Notes: a model not told the origin generated them from the sequence alone. Positions 20,454 to 32,844 are shown, counted from the first letter of the stretch. The stretch: 38,384 nt of DNA from Basidiobolus ranarum (GCA_040143965.1 JASJQH010006922.1:1-38384); one strand, 5' to 3'. A program made the numbers and translations.

Positions 20454-21522
20454 TTTGTCACTATAACTTACACCACCATCTATATGGTTCGGTCAATAAC
20501 TCGATGAAACATGAGCATATATCTCATATATCGGTTACTAACAATATTCAATATTAACCAATTCAGTTCTTTACAAGTTTGTACTCCTCTGTATCTGAGA
20601 TATGCTGCGCAATTTACTTAATACGGGTTGTTGGTGAGTGTACTTTTCCTACCCTTTCTAGAAAAGATGGAGATTGGAATTGTCGCTATTACTTGGCGTG
20701 AATTTATTTACGATTACTAAGTGCGGATAACATTACATCTAATAAGTAGAGCAAGAATAAGGTTCTGGTTCTGTTCTGGCATGGTCGTCGGCCTCTGGTT
20801 CCGATAATGAGATCACGAGGTACTGGATCCATGGTCCATATATCCTTAATTAGAAAATTTTCATTATGTAATTCTTTACTCGACTGTCGTGCTCGCACTA
20901 GGAATATTCCATCGTGGAATTCTCTACTTCTAAAACTTTAATTTACTGATAAGAATTCAGCAATCCAAACTCAGCTAGTACAAACGATGCTTTAGATGAA
21001 ATTCATTCTCGAATGATATTCACGTGCTAATGACGGGATACTACAATCTAAATCTCATCTCAGGAATTGGTATAGTTTATAGTAACCAATTAACCTCATC
21101 AATGAAGTCCTTGTGTAGCGATATGACCGACTCAGCAATTAACCTGACGAAAAAATCCCCCTATAAAGCAATGATGTCAATGTGGAGATATTTTGGATCA
21201 CTTGTTGTCTTTTACGGCCAAGCTGCAAATCATGTTGTGTTATCGGTGAAGTGATCCTGAATGAATCAATCATGAATAGTAAATTTAATCATCATCCGTC
21301 ATCGTTTCTCTCCATGATTCCATTTTAGGATATGCGGTTCTTTAATAGAAACATTCGTTACAAATCTTAATGCATATGCAAATACCAGAGTAAATGCATA
21401 GCGGATGCCAAAGATATAAAAGAGGAGTCAAGTACAACTTTAAAAAGCATATTTCGAACTTCAATTGCTCTGGCATTTATTGAACATAATTAACTTGATC
21501 TTTCATTGTACACTTAAATCAT
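20454..21522. other. Long divergent intergenic region (P450/ENA)
   Basis: About 1.07 kb with no supported gene. Open frames at 20704-20898 (minus) and 21024-21254 (plus) are short and unstructured. A small internally repetitive GGTTCTG-type stretch lies near 20761-20802. The length suggests complex regulation of the two specialised genes on either side. Confidence 0.5.
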
Positions 21523-24500
21523 ATGCCGAAGTCCGACAATACACACAACACGCCTATCCTGCCATATCATACCTATGAGGTACGCAAAGTGGTCGAAGAA
21601 TTAAATACCGACACTGACGACGGTCTCACAACACAAGAAGTTAAATCTCGCACCGAAAAATATGGTCCGAACCAAATGAGTGGAGACAGTGGTGTGAGCC
21701 CTTGGAAAGTGCTATTACGCCAACTTGTCAACTATTTGACAGTTATCTTGATTCTTGCTATGGTAATGATTGTTGACATTCAACTATTTAATTGGTCAAG
21801 TTTCTAATCTTATACTTATTTAGTGCGTCGCTTTCTCCGCAAAAGATTGGGTAGAAGGTGGTGTCATTGCCTTTGTTATCGTTCTTAACACCACCATCGG
21901 ATTCTTACAGGAATATCGTGCCGAAAAAACCATGGACTCGCTTCGTAAGATGGCCTCTCCCACCTCTCATGTTATTCGCGATGGCAACCAAATTCATATC
22001 TCTACCACCGAAGTTGTTCCTGTAAGCATCTTATTGTAATTCAATAACACACTAGGTTTGTACTAACATTTCTTCAACCAATAGGGTGATGTCCTACTCT
22101 TCGAAAACGGAGATGTAATCGGTGCTGATTGCCGATTGTTTGAAAACTTTAATTTAGAAGTAGACGAGGCTTTACTCACAGGTGAATCCGTTCCTGTTCC
22201 CAAAACGTTGGAACTTGTCGAGAACCCTGAAGAGCCCATTGGCGACCGTCGCAACATGGTTTATGCCAGTACGACTGTCACCAAGGGCCGTGGAAAAGGG
22301 GTCGTGACCGCTACGGGTATGGATAGCGAAATCGGAAAAATAGCAAAGCGTCTGATGGAGAGCGAGAGTTCCGGTAAAACATCCTTACAACGGTCCCTAG
22401 ACAAAATGGCCTTGATACTATTCGGTTTAGCCATAGTTTTAGCCATTATTGTATTTGCTGTCAACAAGTTCAAAGTCTCAGAAGATATCGCGATTTATGC
22501 CATTTCGGTTGGTATTGCTGTAATTCCTGAAGGTCTTATCGCTGTCGTTACCTTAACAATGGCAGCTGGTGTTCGTAACATGGCTAAAAATAAAGCCATT
22601 GTCAGGCAATTGAGTGCCCTGGAGGCTTTGGGCTCGGTCACGAATATTTGTTCAGATAAGACAGGAACACTAACGCAGTCCAAGATGGTTTTGACCAAAG
22701 CATATCTCCCAGGTGATGGATTCTACGACGTAAGCGGAAAAGGATTCAATCCAGAAGGTGATCTCTTTCAGCTTGGAGAGCTTACTAGCGAAGAACTTGC
22801 TGAGGTTTCCTTATCCGGACCCAGCGCCACGGCTAGAAAAATTACTGAGGATAACATGTCTACCACAATGAAGCGAATGATTCAAGTTTCAGCCCTTTGT
22901 AACATGGCCATTGTCAAGAAGGATAAAAATACCGACCAGTGGGTTGGGATTGGAGATCCTACTGAAACTGCTCTACAGGTGTTCGCTACCAAGCTTGGAA
23001 GTGGAAAGCCTGGTCTAGTCAAAGAAGTAAATGGTCAAAGACCTCTGTTTGATATTCACGCTGAGTTTCCTTTCGACTCTACCGTTAAACGTATGAGCGT
23101 AGTTTATACCGAGGGAAATTCCGAAAAACACATTGCATATTTGAAAGGTGCCACCGAGAGAGTTGTAGATTGTTGTACACGTGTTCGAGTTGGTGATCGA
23201 GAAGTCGCCATTGAAAAGAGAGAAGAGCTCATGCAAATGATTGGAGGCAAAGTAGATCAGTTAGCCTCCAATGGCCTTCGTGTTCTCTCTCTTGCCTATC
23301 GCTACATTGAGCCTCAGCTTTCTGAAACTCATCCAGATTATTGGGAGCGCGAGCAAGTTGATAAAAACATGGTATTTTTGGGTTTGGTTGGAATTTATGA
23401 CCCACCTCGTGAGGAATCTAAAGAGGCTGTTCTAGAATGTTATAAAGCTGGAATTCGTGTACATATGTTGACTGGTGATCATCCAGCTACTGCTACCGCC
23501 ATCGCTAGAGAAGTCGCCATTCTACCCTCAGACTACAGTGCTGACAAGGAGGGTCCTAGACTAGTAATGACTGCAAACGAATTTGATTCTCTCTCTGATG
23601 CAGAGGTTGACGCGCTTTCCCAGTTACCACATGTTATTGCCCGTTGCAGTCCCGACACCAAGGTGAAGATGATTGAAGCGCTTCATAGACGCAACAAAGT
23701 TGCCGCTATGACCGGTGATGGTGTTAATGACTCTCCTAGTTTGAAGATTGCTAATATTGGTATTGCCATGGGCATGGGTGGATCTGACGTAGCCAAGAAC
23801 GCTTCTGATATCGTTCTTACAGATGACAATTTCTCCACCATTGTTCGAGCAGTTGAGGAAGGTCGACGCATCTTCGCCAATATCCAAAAGTTTGTCCTTC
23901 ATCTTATGTCCACCAATGTTTCGGAAATTATTGCCCTGATCGTTGGTCTTGCTTTCATTGATGTTGATGGTACTTCCGTTTACCCAATGTCTCCTGTACA
24001 GATTTTATTTTTGAACATGGTCACTAGTTCCCCACCAGCTATGTCACTAGGCCTAGAGCTAGCCAATCCATTGACTATGCGCATGCCTCCCAGACCTACT
24101 AAACGTGGCTTGTTTAATTATGAGGCCGTGGCAGATATCGTGCTCTACGGTGCGATGATGGGACTGATTGCCCTAGCCGATTTCATTATAGTGATTTACG
24201 GTTTTGGTAACGGATCATTGGGAAGAGAATGCAATCGTAACTATTCTGATAGCTGCGATGAAGTATTCAGGGCACGTGGTACAGTCTTTTCCACTCTTAC
24301 ATTACTTTTCCTCATCCATGCCTACAATTGCCGCAGTCTACGCCAACCTCAGTGGCTTCCCAAGGGTTGGAGTAGTTTATTCGAGAATAAGGCATTAGTT
24401 GGTAGTTTCACCCTCGGGACCCTATTTATCTTTCCCATTTTGTACATTCCATATCTCAATACCGATGTGTTCAAGCACAAGCCTCTTACTTGGGAATGGG

Positions 24501-24637
24501 GAGTGGTTGCAGTATCGGTGGTTATCTTTATTGTATTCTCAGAATTGTACAAGTTTCTTAAGAGGCGTTTCCTCAAAAGCCGAGTTATCGTCATGAATGA
24601 GAATGATGATAAGGAAGAGGAAGTCAGCGAAGACTAG
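21523..24637 (+). CDS. ENA: ENA-type (P-IID) cation-exporting P-type ATPase
   Basis: Pumps Na+ or K+/Li+ out of the cell (some members act at endomembranes), giving salt and alkaline tolerance. Exons 21523-21762, 21824-22021 and 22085-24637 give 996 aa. Visible motifs are an N-terminal cation-ATPase segment (GLTTQEVKSRTEKYGPN), TGES at 178-181, IPEGL in the ion-binding helix, the phosphorylation site DKTGTLT at 337-343, TGDHPATA, and TGDGVND at 689-695. Membrane helices include LVNYLTVILILAM early and several in the last 250 residues. The late segment with a Cys-containing loop (CNRNYSDSCDEVF) and RARGTVFSTLTLLF resembles ENA rather than SERCA pumps. The substrate ion is not fixed by sequence. 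The acidic C-terminus is cytosolic. Confidence 0.92.
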
Positions 24638-25373
24638 CCAAATCATTCATTCTTATAGTTAACGCTTTCATTTATATATATAGTTGATTCATAATAATTC
24701 GCATTCAATTTTACTCATTAATAAAACTAAGCTCGTATTCATAATACTCAAGTAATATATTCTCTACTTCAATAATCCGGAATGCCTGGAAGAGCATCAG
24801 AATATACTAACGGAATAGTAGGAAGAGTATCAAAGTACTGATATAATCGTTAATGCAATCGATCATTATCTCCAAATCGATATCCTGATGATCACCGTAT
24901 CGAAATAAAATCGATGAGAGGTGATTTAGTTAACACATATTGAATATTACGTAGCTACACTATCATGACGCAACTTAGAGAAAGTTTGCACGACACAGAA
25001 AGGGTTATACAAAATGTTATACAAACCCAGATAAACCTTAGCACTAACAGAGTTAGTTGATGACATGGTTGTATGACTTTCAAACTCAAACTGCGCATAA
25101 TACTGGTTGGCACTTATCGCAGAATCACATAGTTATCTTGACAAATCCATCTTTTGATAAGACGATTACTATCTAAAAGAATATAGAATAATCAGCAATA
25201 GCGTTAATAAAATCGTGGTTAATAAATCTTCACGATTACGTAGACCAGCCCCGTTTATGGTTAATATAATTTGTGGCTTGAAAAAGACAATGGTATAAAT
25301 AGTGTTTGAGACATTTGGCATCGTTTAGTTACTTAATAAATTCACTTGCACATCTGTGGAGCTTTATCGAAGA
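24638..25373. other. Intergenic region upstream of the phosphorylase kinase subunit
   Basis: AT-rich with several ATCGAT-like words between 24830 and 24920 and a TATA box near the 3' end. No ORF or RNA gene is supported. Confidence 0.5.
25294..25302 (+). promoter_or_regulatory. TATA box of the phosphorylase kinase subunit gene
   Basis: TATAAATAG, 72 nt upstream of the ATG at 25374. Confidence 0.55.
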
Positions 25374-28300
25374 ATGTCCCGCTCTCAGACTCGTCGTATC
25401 CAAGACAAATTAGATTATCACTACAAGGCTGTCAAAGCCATCATACTGAATAGACAAAACCCTGTCACTGGCTTGATTCCTGCGTCTGTAGCCGTTACTA
25501 CACATGGTGATTATCGTGATGCTTGGGTTCGGTTAGCACTTCTTTAACATATTTCTTACGTCTTCCGGATTTAACTAACCTTCTTCGCAGAGATAATGTA
25601 TACTCTATAATGGCCGTTTATGGTCTTGCACTTGCATACCGGAAGATTGATGATGATGATGGCCGTACTCGTAAGTTTAATCCTGTAGACTGAGAAGTAT
25701 GCTTGCTCTTCTAACATAGGACTTTCTTTGATTTAGACGAGCTTGAACACTCTGTCATAAAATTGATGCGTGGACTCTTATTTTCCATGATGCGTCAGGC
25801 ACAAAAGGTGGAGGTTTTCAAGCACACACAGGGCCTTATGGACGCACTCCATGCTAAATATAATACCAACACTGGTGATGTAGTGGTGGGCGATGCCGAA
25901 TGGGGCCACTTACAAATTGATGCCACCAGTTTGTTTCTGTTAACTTTGGCGCAGATGACTGCTAGTGGCCTAAGCATTGTGTATACACAGGATGAGGTGG
26001 ATTTTGTCCAAAACTTGGTATTCTATATAGAACGTGCCTATCGTACTCCTGATTATGGTATTTGGGAGCGTGGTAACAAAATCAATCATGGTGAGGCTGA
26101 ATTAAACTCCTCTTCCATTGGAATGGCTGTAGCAGCCCTTCAAGCCATTAATGGAGTTAACTTGTTCGGGCCTAAAGGCGGCCCTTCCTCTGTAATTCAT
26201 GTTCTTCCTGACGAATTCACTCGTAATTTCAACACTTTACACTCAGCTCTTCCACGTGAGTCCAATTCCAAGGAAATCGATGCTGCCATCTTATCCGTTA
26301 TTGGTTTCCCCGCGTTTGCTGTCGCTGACCCTGCTCTTGTTGAGAAAACACGTAATGATATCATCAACAAGCTTGGAGGCAAATATGGATGTAAACGCTT
26401 CTTGCGTGATGGCCATCAGTCTGTTCTAGAGGATAACTCTCGCCAATACTATAATGCACAAGAGTTAGAGATTTTTGAGCATATTGAATGTGAATGGCCA
26501 CTGTTCTTCACTTATTTGATTTTAGATGGTCTGTTCTTGGGAGATGATGATTTAGTAGAGCGCTATAAAGATGCCATTGAACCTTTGATCGTTGATTCAA
26601 TCGAACTCGAACATTTTGGAGAGTGTGTAGGTGATCCAGAAGTCGCGTCTGGCCGTGTTCCTCCCAAGACCCCTCCTCTTTCCCCCCGAGCTCGTGAAAG
26701 TTTCCCTTTGATCCCAGAGTTGTACAAAGTTCCCAGGGAATTAGTTGAAGCTGAAAAAGCAAATCCTGGCTCTCAAGCCCGAGTACCCAATGACAACGTC
26801 CCTCTTGTTTGGGCGAATTCTCTATATATTCTAGGAAATCTTATCTATGACAAACTTCTTTCAGTCTCTGAGGTCGATCCTCTTGGAAGACGATTCAATG
26901 CTCAGCGCACACATTATGCTGATACCGTTGTCCAAATCGCCCTGGTTGCCGAAGATTCTACATTACAATCTCAATTGGCCACTTACGGGCTAGAAACTCA
27001 GACATTCGAACAAGTCAGTCCGATCACCATATCCCCTCCTACCGCGTTGAAGGAGGTATACACTACTTTAGGAATGAATGAAAAACTCGGTCTCTCCGGA
27101 AGACCTGGAAGTCCAATTGGAACCCTTGGTACTAGTAAGATCTATCGTGTTCAAGGACAACTTCACGCGTTCACACCCAATTTCATGGACAAGGAGAAGT
27201 TCTATCTATCCTCTGACAACGATTACTTGGTTTCAGTATTTGAACATGAGCTTTCTTTCGTTCAACAGCATTGGTTCTATCCAGGCAGACCTACGATGGT
27301 GATTCTTCTTACGCATGAAATGTTCCATGGAGAGCAACTTCCTGCCGCTTCATCTCAACATTTGAGAACTGATATTGAAGATCAGAATGAAAAGCAATGG
27401 CGTAGAAATGCTCTAGGATGGAGTAGTAAGCGCAACTTGATGAACTTTATGATGACTCTACGCACTGGAAAGTGCCATGGTGTTCGGGTTAAACTAGGAA
27501 GATTGAATGAGATGATCAATACCAGCTGTATCGAGAGTCTTGACTTTTTGATCAATAAGAATCAAGTTGACTGGCAGGCTACTTTACGTGGCTGTAATAG
27601 TGGTGAGTCAGGCGTTAGACTCCGATCCAATTCCAAACGTTCTGGATCCAGAAGAAGGTCCATTCAAAGAACAAGATCTGGCATTTGGTCTAGTTCCAAC
27701 CTATTGACTCCCCTTATCCAGACCGAGAAGTCTGCTGAACAGGACTACTTTGGTATTCAGACTAAAGAAAGTGATGTCTTGGGTATCAATTCTCAAGTTG
27801 CAAACACCAACGAACCTGATGCCACTGAAGATAGTGAGTCAGATCCAGAATCAGCCATTACTGTGGACATGCTCGCATTGACGCTTGGAGATGCCACTCA
27901 AGTTCCGGCCGCGTTGTCTCTACTTAGTTCCACTACCAATATGTTCGACCAGATGGATCTTTTGCATTATTTGCATTCTTGCCATGGGTCAGAATTCTAT
28001 GTTGAAACTCTTATGGCTACGGTGGGTGTGTTGGTGGAAGAAATCTACAAAAAAGCACTTCAATTCAAACTATGGGGAATTGTTCGTCAAGCCGCAGGAC
28101 TTTTAAAGAAGGTAGTTGGTTCCCTCACCATCAATTTAACCGATTTGGTTATCTGTCAAAAGGAAGTGACTATTGGCTCGGGTGAAAATGAGATCTTCAT
28201 TAGATCTCCTCTAACTCCTGAAGCTCTCACCGACATTATTTATTCTCGTAGTGCAGATGATGTTCGTGAAGCCTCTTTGGTTCAGGAAATCCTCACTTAC

Positions 28301-29623
28301 CTTGGTAGCTTTATGCGTGCTGATCCACAATTATTCGAGGGTATCATGCGACTTAGAACACACTCTATCGTCATTGCTTTACGCGAGGAGATCTCCAGAA
28401 TGAAGGGTTGTGATGAGGAAGAGGCTGTCGAGCAATTAATTGAACTTAGTCCATATGAACTCAAATCACTTCTCGGCACCATCCTCAGTGGGCCCAACCT
28501 AAGCAGTAGTAGCGATGAAACTATTACGAGAAAAAACCAGCAGATTGGTAAACACTGGCGTAACGTTTGTGTCGTAGATAAGTCATGCAGTAAATCCCTA
28601 CTAAGCATCAGGGTTCAATCTGGAGGCTATTCTGATGGAAATTTCTCCCGAATTGTTATCAACGATAATTCTATCAACATCGAGAATCGTGGACTGAACG
28701 TCGTAGTGGTCGATCCGGTAGAGGGTATCATTCTCGAGACCACTAGCTTCGATACTCATATCTCGGAGAATGATGCCGAGGACTTTGTCAAACTTATTGA
28801 ATGGCTTGAACCTGGAACTGTGGTGGTGATTTCTGCTAAAGATGACTTTATTGAGCATTTAACCTTAAATGCTAGACTTGCTATTGAAGGTTTGGGTAGT
28901 AAATATATTGAGCATGTCAGATACAGAGACTCGTGGTGCTTGATCGGTGAAAAGGGAATTGCCAAAGGATCTGCAAAAGAGGCCCACCAGAAAGCTGGAA
29001 GTGGGGCTACGGAAGTTGTGCAAAAGGTATATGACCTTTCTACCTACAAAAATGCCAGTTCTTTCAAGACTTCGTCGCAGCATGGACCCTCTAACGGCCG
29101 CTGGTTACGTAGACGTAAGAACGACGGTGCATTTAATCGTGTACCCAAGGACTTTTATCCCAAGGTATGGAAAGTGCTTGAAAGCTCCCGAGGAATTCGT
29201 GTTGGGGAGTATTTCCTTCCCAGAGATCCTACCGTTTCTGAGAAAACTCCTGAAGAATTCAACTTTGCTCGTGAAGTGGAGAGGTTCCTTGATTGTATCC
29301 TTGATCCTGCAGAACGTCAGATCGCTGTTGAGTGCTTACTAGTTGTATATAAATTCCTTGCCAATGAAGGCAGAATGGAATCCAAAGAGATTGATCTCAT
29401 CAAGATCATGAATAACTCTATTGCGTCACTCTGGGAGTTGTGGGTTAAAGAGCATGGTGAAGACTTGAAAAAATCCATTCCTGATCAAAAGCAGGCCGAC
29501 CTTTCGCTGGAAAACAATCAAAGCATAGCACGTAGAATTTTCTTTGATCTTCCCCGAAGTGGTGAAAATAGTGCAGAATATTATTTAATGAAAGCTGCTC
29601 AAGAAGTAAATGCTCATCATTAA
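25374..29623 (+). CDS. Phosphorylase kinase alpha/beta regulatory subunit with an inserted ILEI/PANDER-like domain
   Basis: Regulatory scaffold homologous to the alpha and beta subunits that hold and inhibit the catalytic gamma kinase of phosphorylase kinase, controlling glycogen breakdown. Exons 25374-25531, 25591-25670 and 25737-29623 give 1374 aa. Residues of about 15-450 are the glucoamylase-like (GH15-fold) domain with QNPVTGLIPAS, WGHLQIDATS (135-144), YGIWERG and ECEWPLF, close to animal PHKA. A Ser/Arg-rich linker (about 709-765) has RRRS-type phosphorylation sites. The helical domain follows. Residues 1033-1153 match the ILEI/PANDER pattern (RGLNVVVVDP, FDTH, YRDSWCLIGEKG). The conserved C-terminal domain resumes at about 1200 (GRWLRRRKNDGAFNRVPKDFY). 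The C-terminus ends NAHH, with no CaaX farnesylation box, unlike animal subunits. Whether it is alpha- or beta-like cannot be settled by eye. Confidence 0.93.
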
Positions 29624-30179
29624 TGTACATACTCTCATATCATCTCCTTTTAAAAATAAACGAATCTAGAACAACAAACTTATAAATAACCCCTTCTAAA
29701 AATACGTTCTTCTTAATATGGGATTAAGTTCACCTGACGATATGATGTGTGAATATAATATATTTGATACAATGAATCCCAATACAACACCAACTCTCCA
29801 TTTACTAAAATCGTTCAACTGAGAGCACGTTTACCAAGTGACACCACAACCTGTACTAGTTTGGTAAATCCTCCTTAATTTTGTTTTTTCACAATAATTC
29901 ATGGCTCGTTTCTTAATAATTTATAAGTGAGGCAGGAGGTAATAGATATTGAAAGTTCTCATCAAACATTCCTCAGTAATTATTCGTGCTACTTGAACAT
30001 GCACGCCCCGGTTTATTTGGTAATAAGGCAATTATCACTCAATTCCATCCTTGAGTTGCACTGTGCTATTTGATTCCTATTTTGTAATTACCCTCAAAAA
30101 ATCTTCCACAACGATTATTTATATCTATCTCTTCGTATTCATCCTCACCTCGTTCTATTCAACTATATTTTTCAAAGAT
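29624..30179. other. Intergenic region
   Basis: 3' sequence of the phosphorylase kinase gene and promoter of the next gene. An in-frame open stretch continues upstream of the ATG at 30180 but holds no earlier ATG. Nothing else stands out. Confidence 0.5.
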
Positions 30180-31135
30180 ATGAACCTAAGAAGAGCTGCA
30201 CTACTACAATTGGCGCTTATTGTGTTGGGCGTTATTTTGATTTCCACACTAATAATACAAGAGCCTAGTTCAACAGCAGCATGCCTTGGTAAGATATGTC
30301 AGTTGTTATTATATTAGATCAAATTTATTTACTTTTGCCTTTAGGAAGCGAGTGTCTCCATAACACACAGAAGTCATATCAATATACCATTGTTACAGCC
30401 GCCAGCTCTAATCACTTTTGCCCGTTGCTTGGATTCCTGTACAGTATATCAGATACCTTGAGGTTGTTACCTAGTGACGAACAGCCTCGCATAGTTGTGT
30501 ATGATCTGGGTCTTTCACCGGAAGAACGATTCAAACTTAACAACATCACTGAAAATGGCTATGCCACTGAGGTAGTCTCTTTTGATTACTCCAAGTATCC
30601 GTCGTTTTGGAACATCAAAGCGAAACGAGGAGAGTATGCTTGGAAAACTGGAATCATCAATGAAGTAGGCGAAAAACATCCTGGCGTTGTCTTGTGGATG
30701 GATTCAGGTGATCGCGCTACACCATCATTTCTACGCTCAGTGGTTGCACATATCACAAAGAATGGCTACTATAGTCCTACAAGCACTGGTTTCATGGGGG
30801 AGTTTACACATCCCGGAATGTACAAGTATTTCAAAGCACCAGAAAGTCGATACTCTCATATCAAGAACTGTAACGGTGCATTCATTGGATACGACTCCCG
30901 CAATGAAACCATCATGAGTACCTTGATTCGCCCGTTCTTGGATTGTGCCAAGGTCAAAAAATGTATAGCCCCACCGGGCTCAAGTAGAATTAATCATCGA
31001 CAGGATCAATCAGTATTTACGTATCTGGTCATCTCTCGTGGATGGAGATGCCGGAATGAGGAGGGCCTTGAGGGTCTCTCAATACATCAAGACGACGATT
31101 GTAAAGCTCAAATTGTTATTCACGAACGTATTTGA
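30180..31135 (+). CDS. Type II membrane protein, putative glycosyltransferase (DUF1647-like)
   Basis: Exons 30180-30288 and 30345-31135 give 299 aa. A short basic N-terminus (MNLRR) precedes one hydrophobic helix (about residues 6-26), the topology of a Golgi type II enzyme. The lumenal part begins YTIVTAASSNHFCPLLGFLYSI and continues with RIVVYDLGLS, FDYSKYPSFWNIK, YAWKTGIINEV and VVLWMDSGD. This series (strand-loop, YDLGL, YAWK, VLW-D-G) is typical of the DUF1647-type family of predicted nucleotide-sugar transferases known from nematodes and some fungi and protists. The acceptor and donor are unknown. The DSGD segment could serve as the metal-binding site in place of DxD. The family name is from memory and should be confirmed. 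Confidence 0.75.
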
Positions 31136-31421
31136 ATCAAGTCTATAACACCAACTGTACTATATATTCGCACCTTTTCCCTTATTCACACATTAATCAT
31201 TAGATAGAATCTCCCTAGAATAAATAAAATTAATATTTCCTATGTGTGCTTGTATTGATTCTATAAGTTAACCTCTACTAACACTACAGACCGCTCTGAG
31301 CTTAATAAAAGCATTTGGAGCTTTTAAGAATAAATCACTCTTTTATTTAGCACAAATATTGGTTTTGCTCAAAATTACATTGATGAAAGATTGTCTATGT
31401 TATGTGAAAGTACATGGAAGT

Positions 31422-32060
31422 CTATTTGACCTTGCAGCCATCGGTGGTGGAATCGGTCAGTACCTGTTGTTCCTTTGACTGATCTTGTTCCTTGGTCTGC
31501 TCTAATTGTTGAGCCTGTTGGTGTAACTTGCCTTCTTCTTGAGCCAAAACGGTTGGAAGCCATTCGAGCATGCCATCTCCACTTCCTTCATTGGGAGTTA
31601 ATTTTTGAACGTCCTCACCTTGTTCTTTCATCAAATCCTCCACGTTTACACCGCCCTCACGGAACCAACCAAGGTTATCTGCGATCAAATGACGATTCTG
31701 GCAACCATCACATTGGATAAGCACCACTCCTTGAGTATAGGCCATCTTTGACATAAATTTATGTTGGCGATGTTTACATACTTTACAAGTAAATCCAATT
31801 AGTAAACGACCAGGGATAGCTGGTTCAGGTTTCTCTGGTAAAGCTTGATCTAGTTTAGACTTTTCTTCATATAGAAAAGAGTTATGATGAAATAAGGAAG
31901 TTGGTTGAAAACGGAGTGGATATTTTGTTATCCTATAGATTGGCTGTAATGGACGCGTAGCTAAAGATATCCCTCTATTGGAATTTTTTATAAGGTTGGG
32001 GAGGAGTATCTTGCTGAGAGATTTAGGTGAAGTGCATTGCTTGGAAAAGTATCTAAACAT
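31422..32060 (-). CDS. ZIM17: DNL-type zinc-finger chaperone partner of mitochondrial Hsp70 (Zim17/Hep1)
   Basis: Keeps matrix Hsp70 soluble and so supports protein import and Fe-S cluster biogenesis. Intronless, 212 aa. Residues 1 to about 60 are rich in Arg, Lys, Ser and Leu with no acidic residue, a long mitochondrial presequence. The zinc finger uses C92/C95 and C117/C120, with the family signature ADNLGW (D128-N129-L130). The C-terminal tail is Gln/Glu-rich and longer than in yeast. The gene is divergent from lipoamide dehydrogenase, another mitochondrial protein. Confidence 0.94.
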   Translation of the reverse strand: MFRYFSKQCTSPKSLSKILLPNLIKNSNRGISLATRPLQPIYRITKYPLRFQPTSLFHHNSFLYEEKSKLDQALPEKPEPAIPGRLLIGFTCKVCKHRQHKFMSKMAYTQGVVLIQCDGCQNRHLIADNLGWFREGGVNVEDLMKEQGEDVQKLTPNEGSGDGMLEWLPTVLAQEEGKLHQQAQQLEQTKEQDQSKEQQVLTDSTTDGCKVK

Positions 32061-32844
32061 GGTGGGCTTTGAAATGTGTAAGTAGAAGAGGATTAAAATT
32101 TTCTACCTATTATACCAGTTAGAATATACTTGGGGATTCCTTGACCATCAAGACTGCTAAAAATTTTACAAAAATTCAATGCTCAATCCAATAAACAGAT
32201 ACTTCAACTGCGGTAAAGACAAAGTTGAAAATTTAATCATTCTTCTAAGTGATTACTCAGCTATAGGTAGAATTCCCACCCTAAGCATCATCGGTAACAC
32301 TCGGATCAGTTTACTCAAAGTAGGGTGTTTTAACATCAACGAAAATATGTCATTAACCAAGAGAAATACGGGTATTTGGTCTCAAAACTTAGAGCCTTTC
32401 AATTGGTTAATCTTTAAGCAGGAAGATGGCATATTGCAATCGCAGTTGAGGGAACCACTGCTTTTTAAGCCACCATCACGAGTACCTTCCCTTGGAGAAT
32501 TTAATTGGTGAACTGGTTGCGGAGTATATGCTAGAGTACTGGATAGATATGATCAGTCATTGTGCAGTAATTTATCCATTTCAATGACTAAATAAGGTGG
32601 GAAAATACGAACTGAACGTTACACAAGGCATTAGTAGTAGACCCTCTGTAGTAAACCTAACCCACCCCCGATGTTGGTGAGGAAATTTTGGGGATCCAAG
32701 TGATATTGTGGGTATATGGCCTAATCGCGTTGCTGACATATCCAACGCCCTCCAATGAATCAATTTTCATCAGTAGAGAATAAAACTCCTTTCACTCAAT
32801 AATTTCTGAACCTTAATCCTTACCCTCTCTTTATTCAATTCAAT
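32061..32844. other. Divergent region between ZIM17 and LPD1
   Basis: Promoters of two mitochondrial protein genes. A 110-codon open frame with ATG (32179-32511, plus) has no recognisable domain, signal peptide or intron and is treated as unsupported. No RNA gene is seen. Confidence 0.45.

Noticed and set aside
20704-20898. 64-codon minus-strand frame in the P450/ENA spacer
   Set aside because: Short, partly built from a GGTTCTG-type repeat, no family resemblance.
21024-21254. 76-codon plus-strand frame upstream of the ENA ATPase
   Set aside because: No domain or start context and AT-rich random composition.
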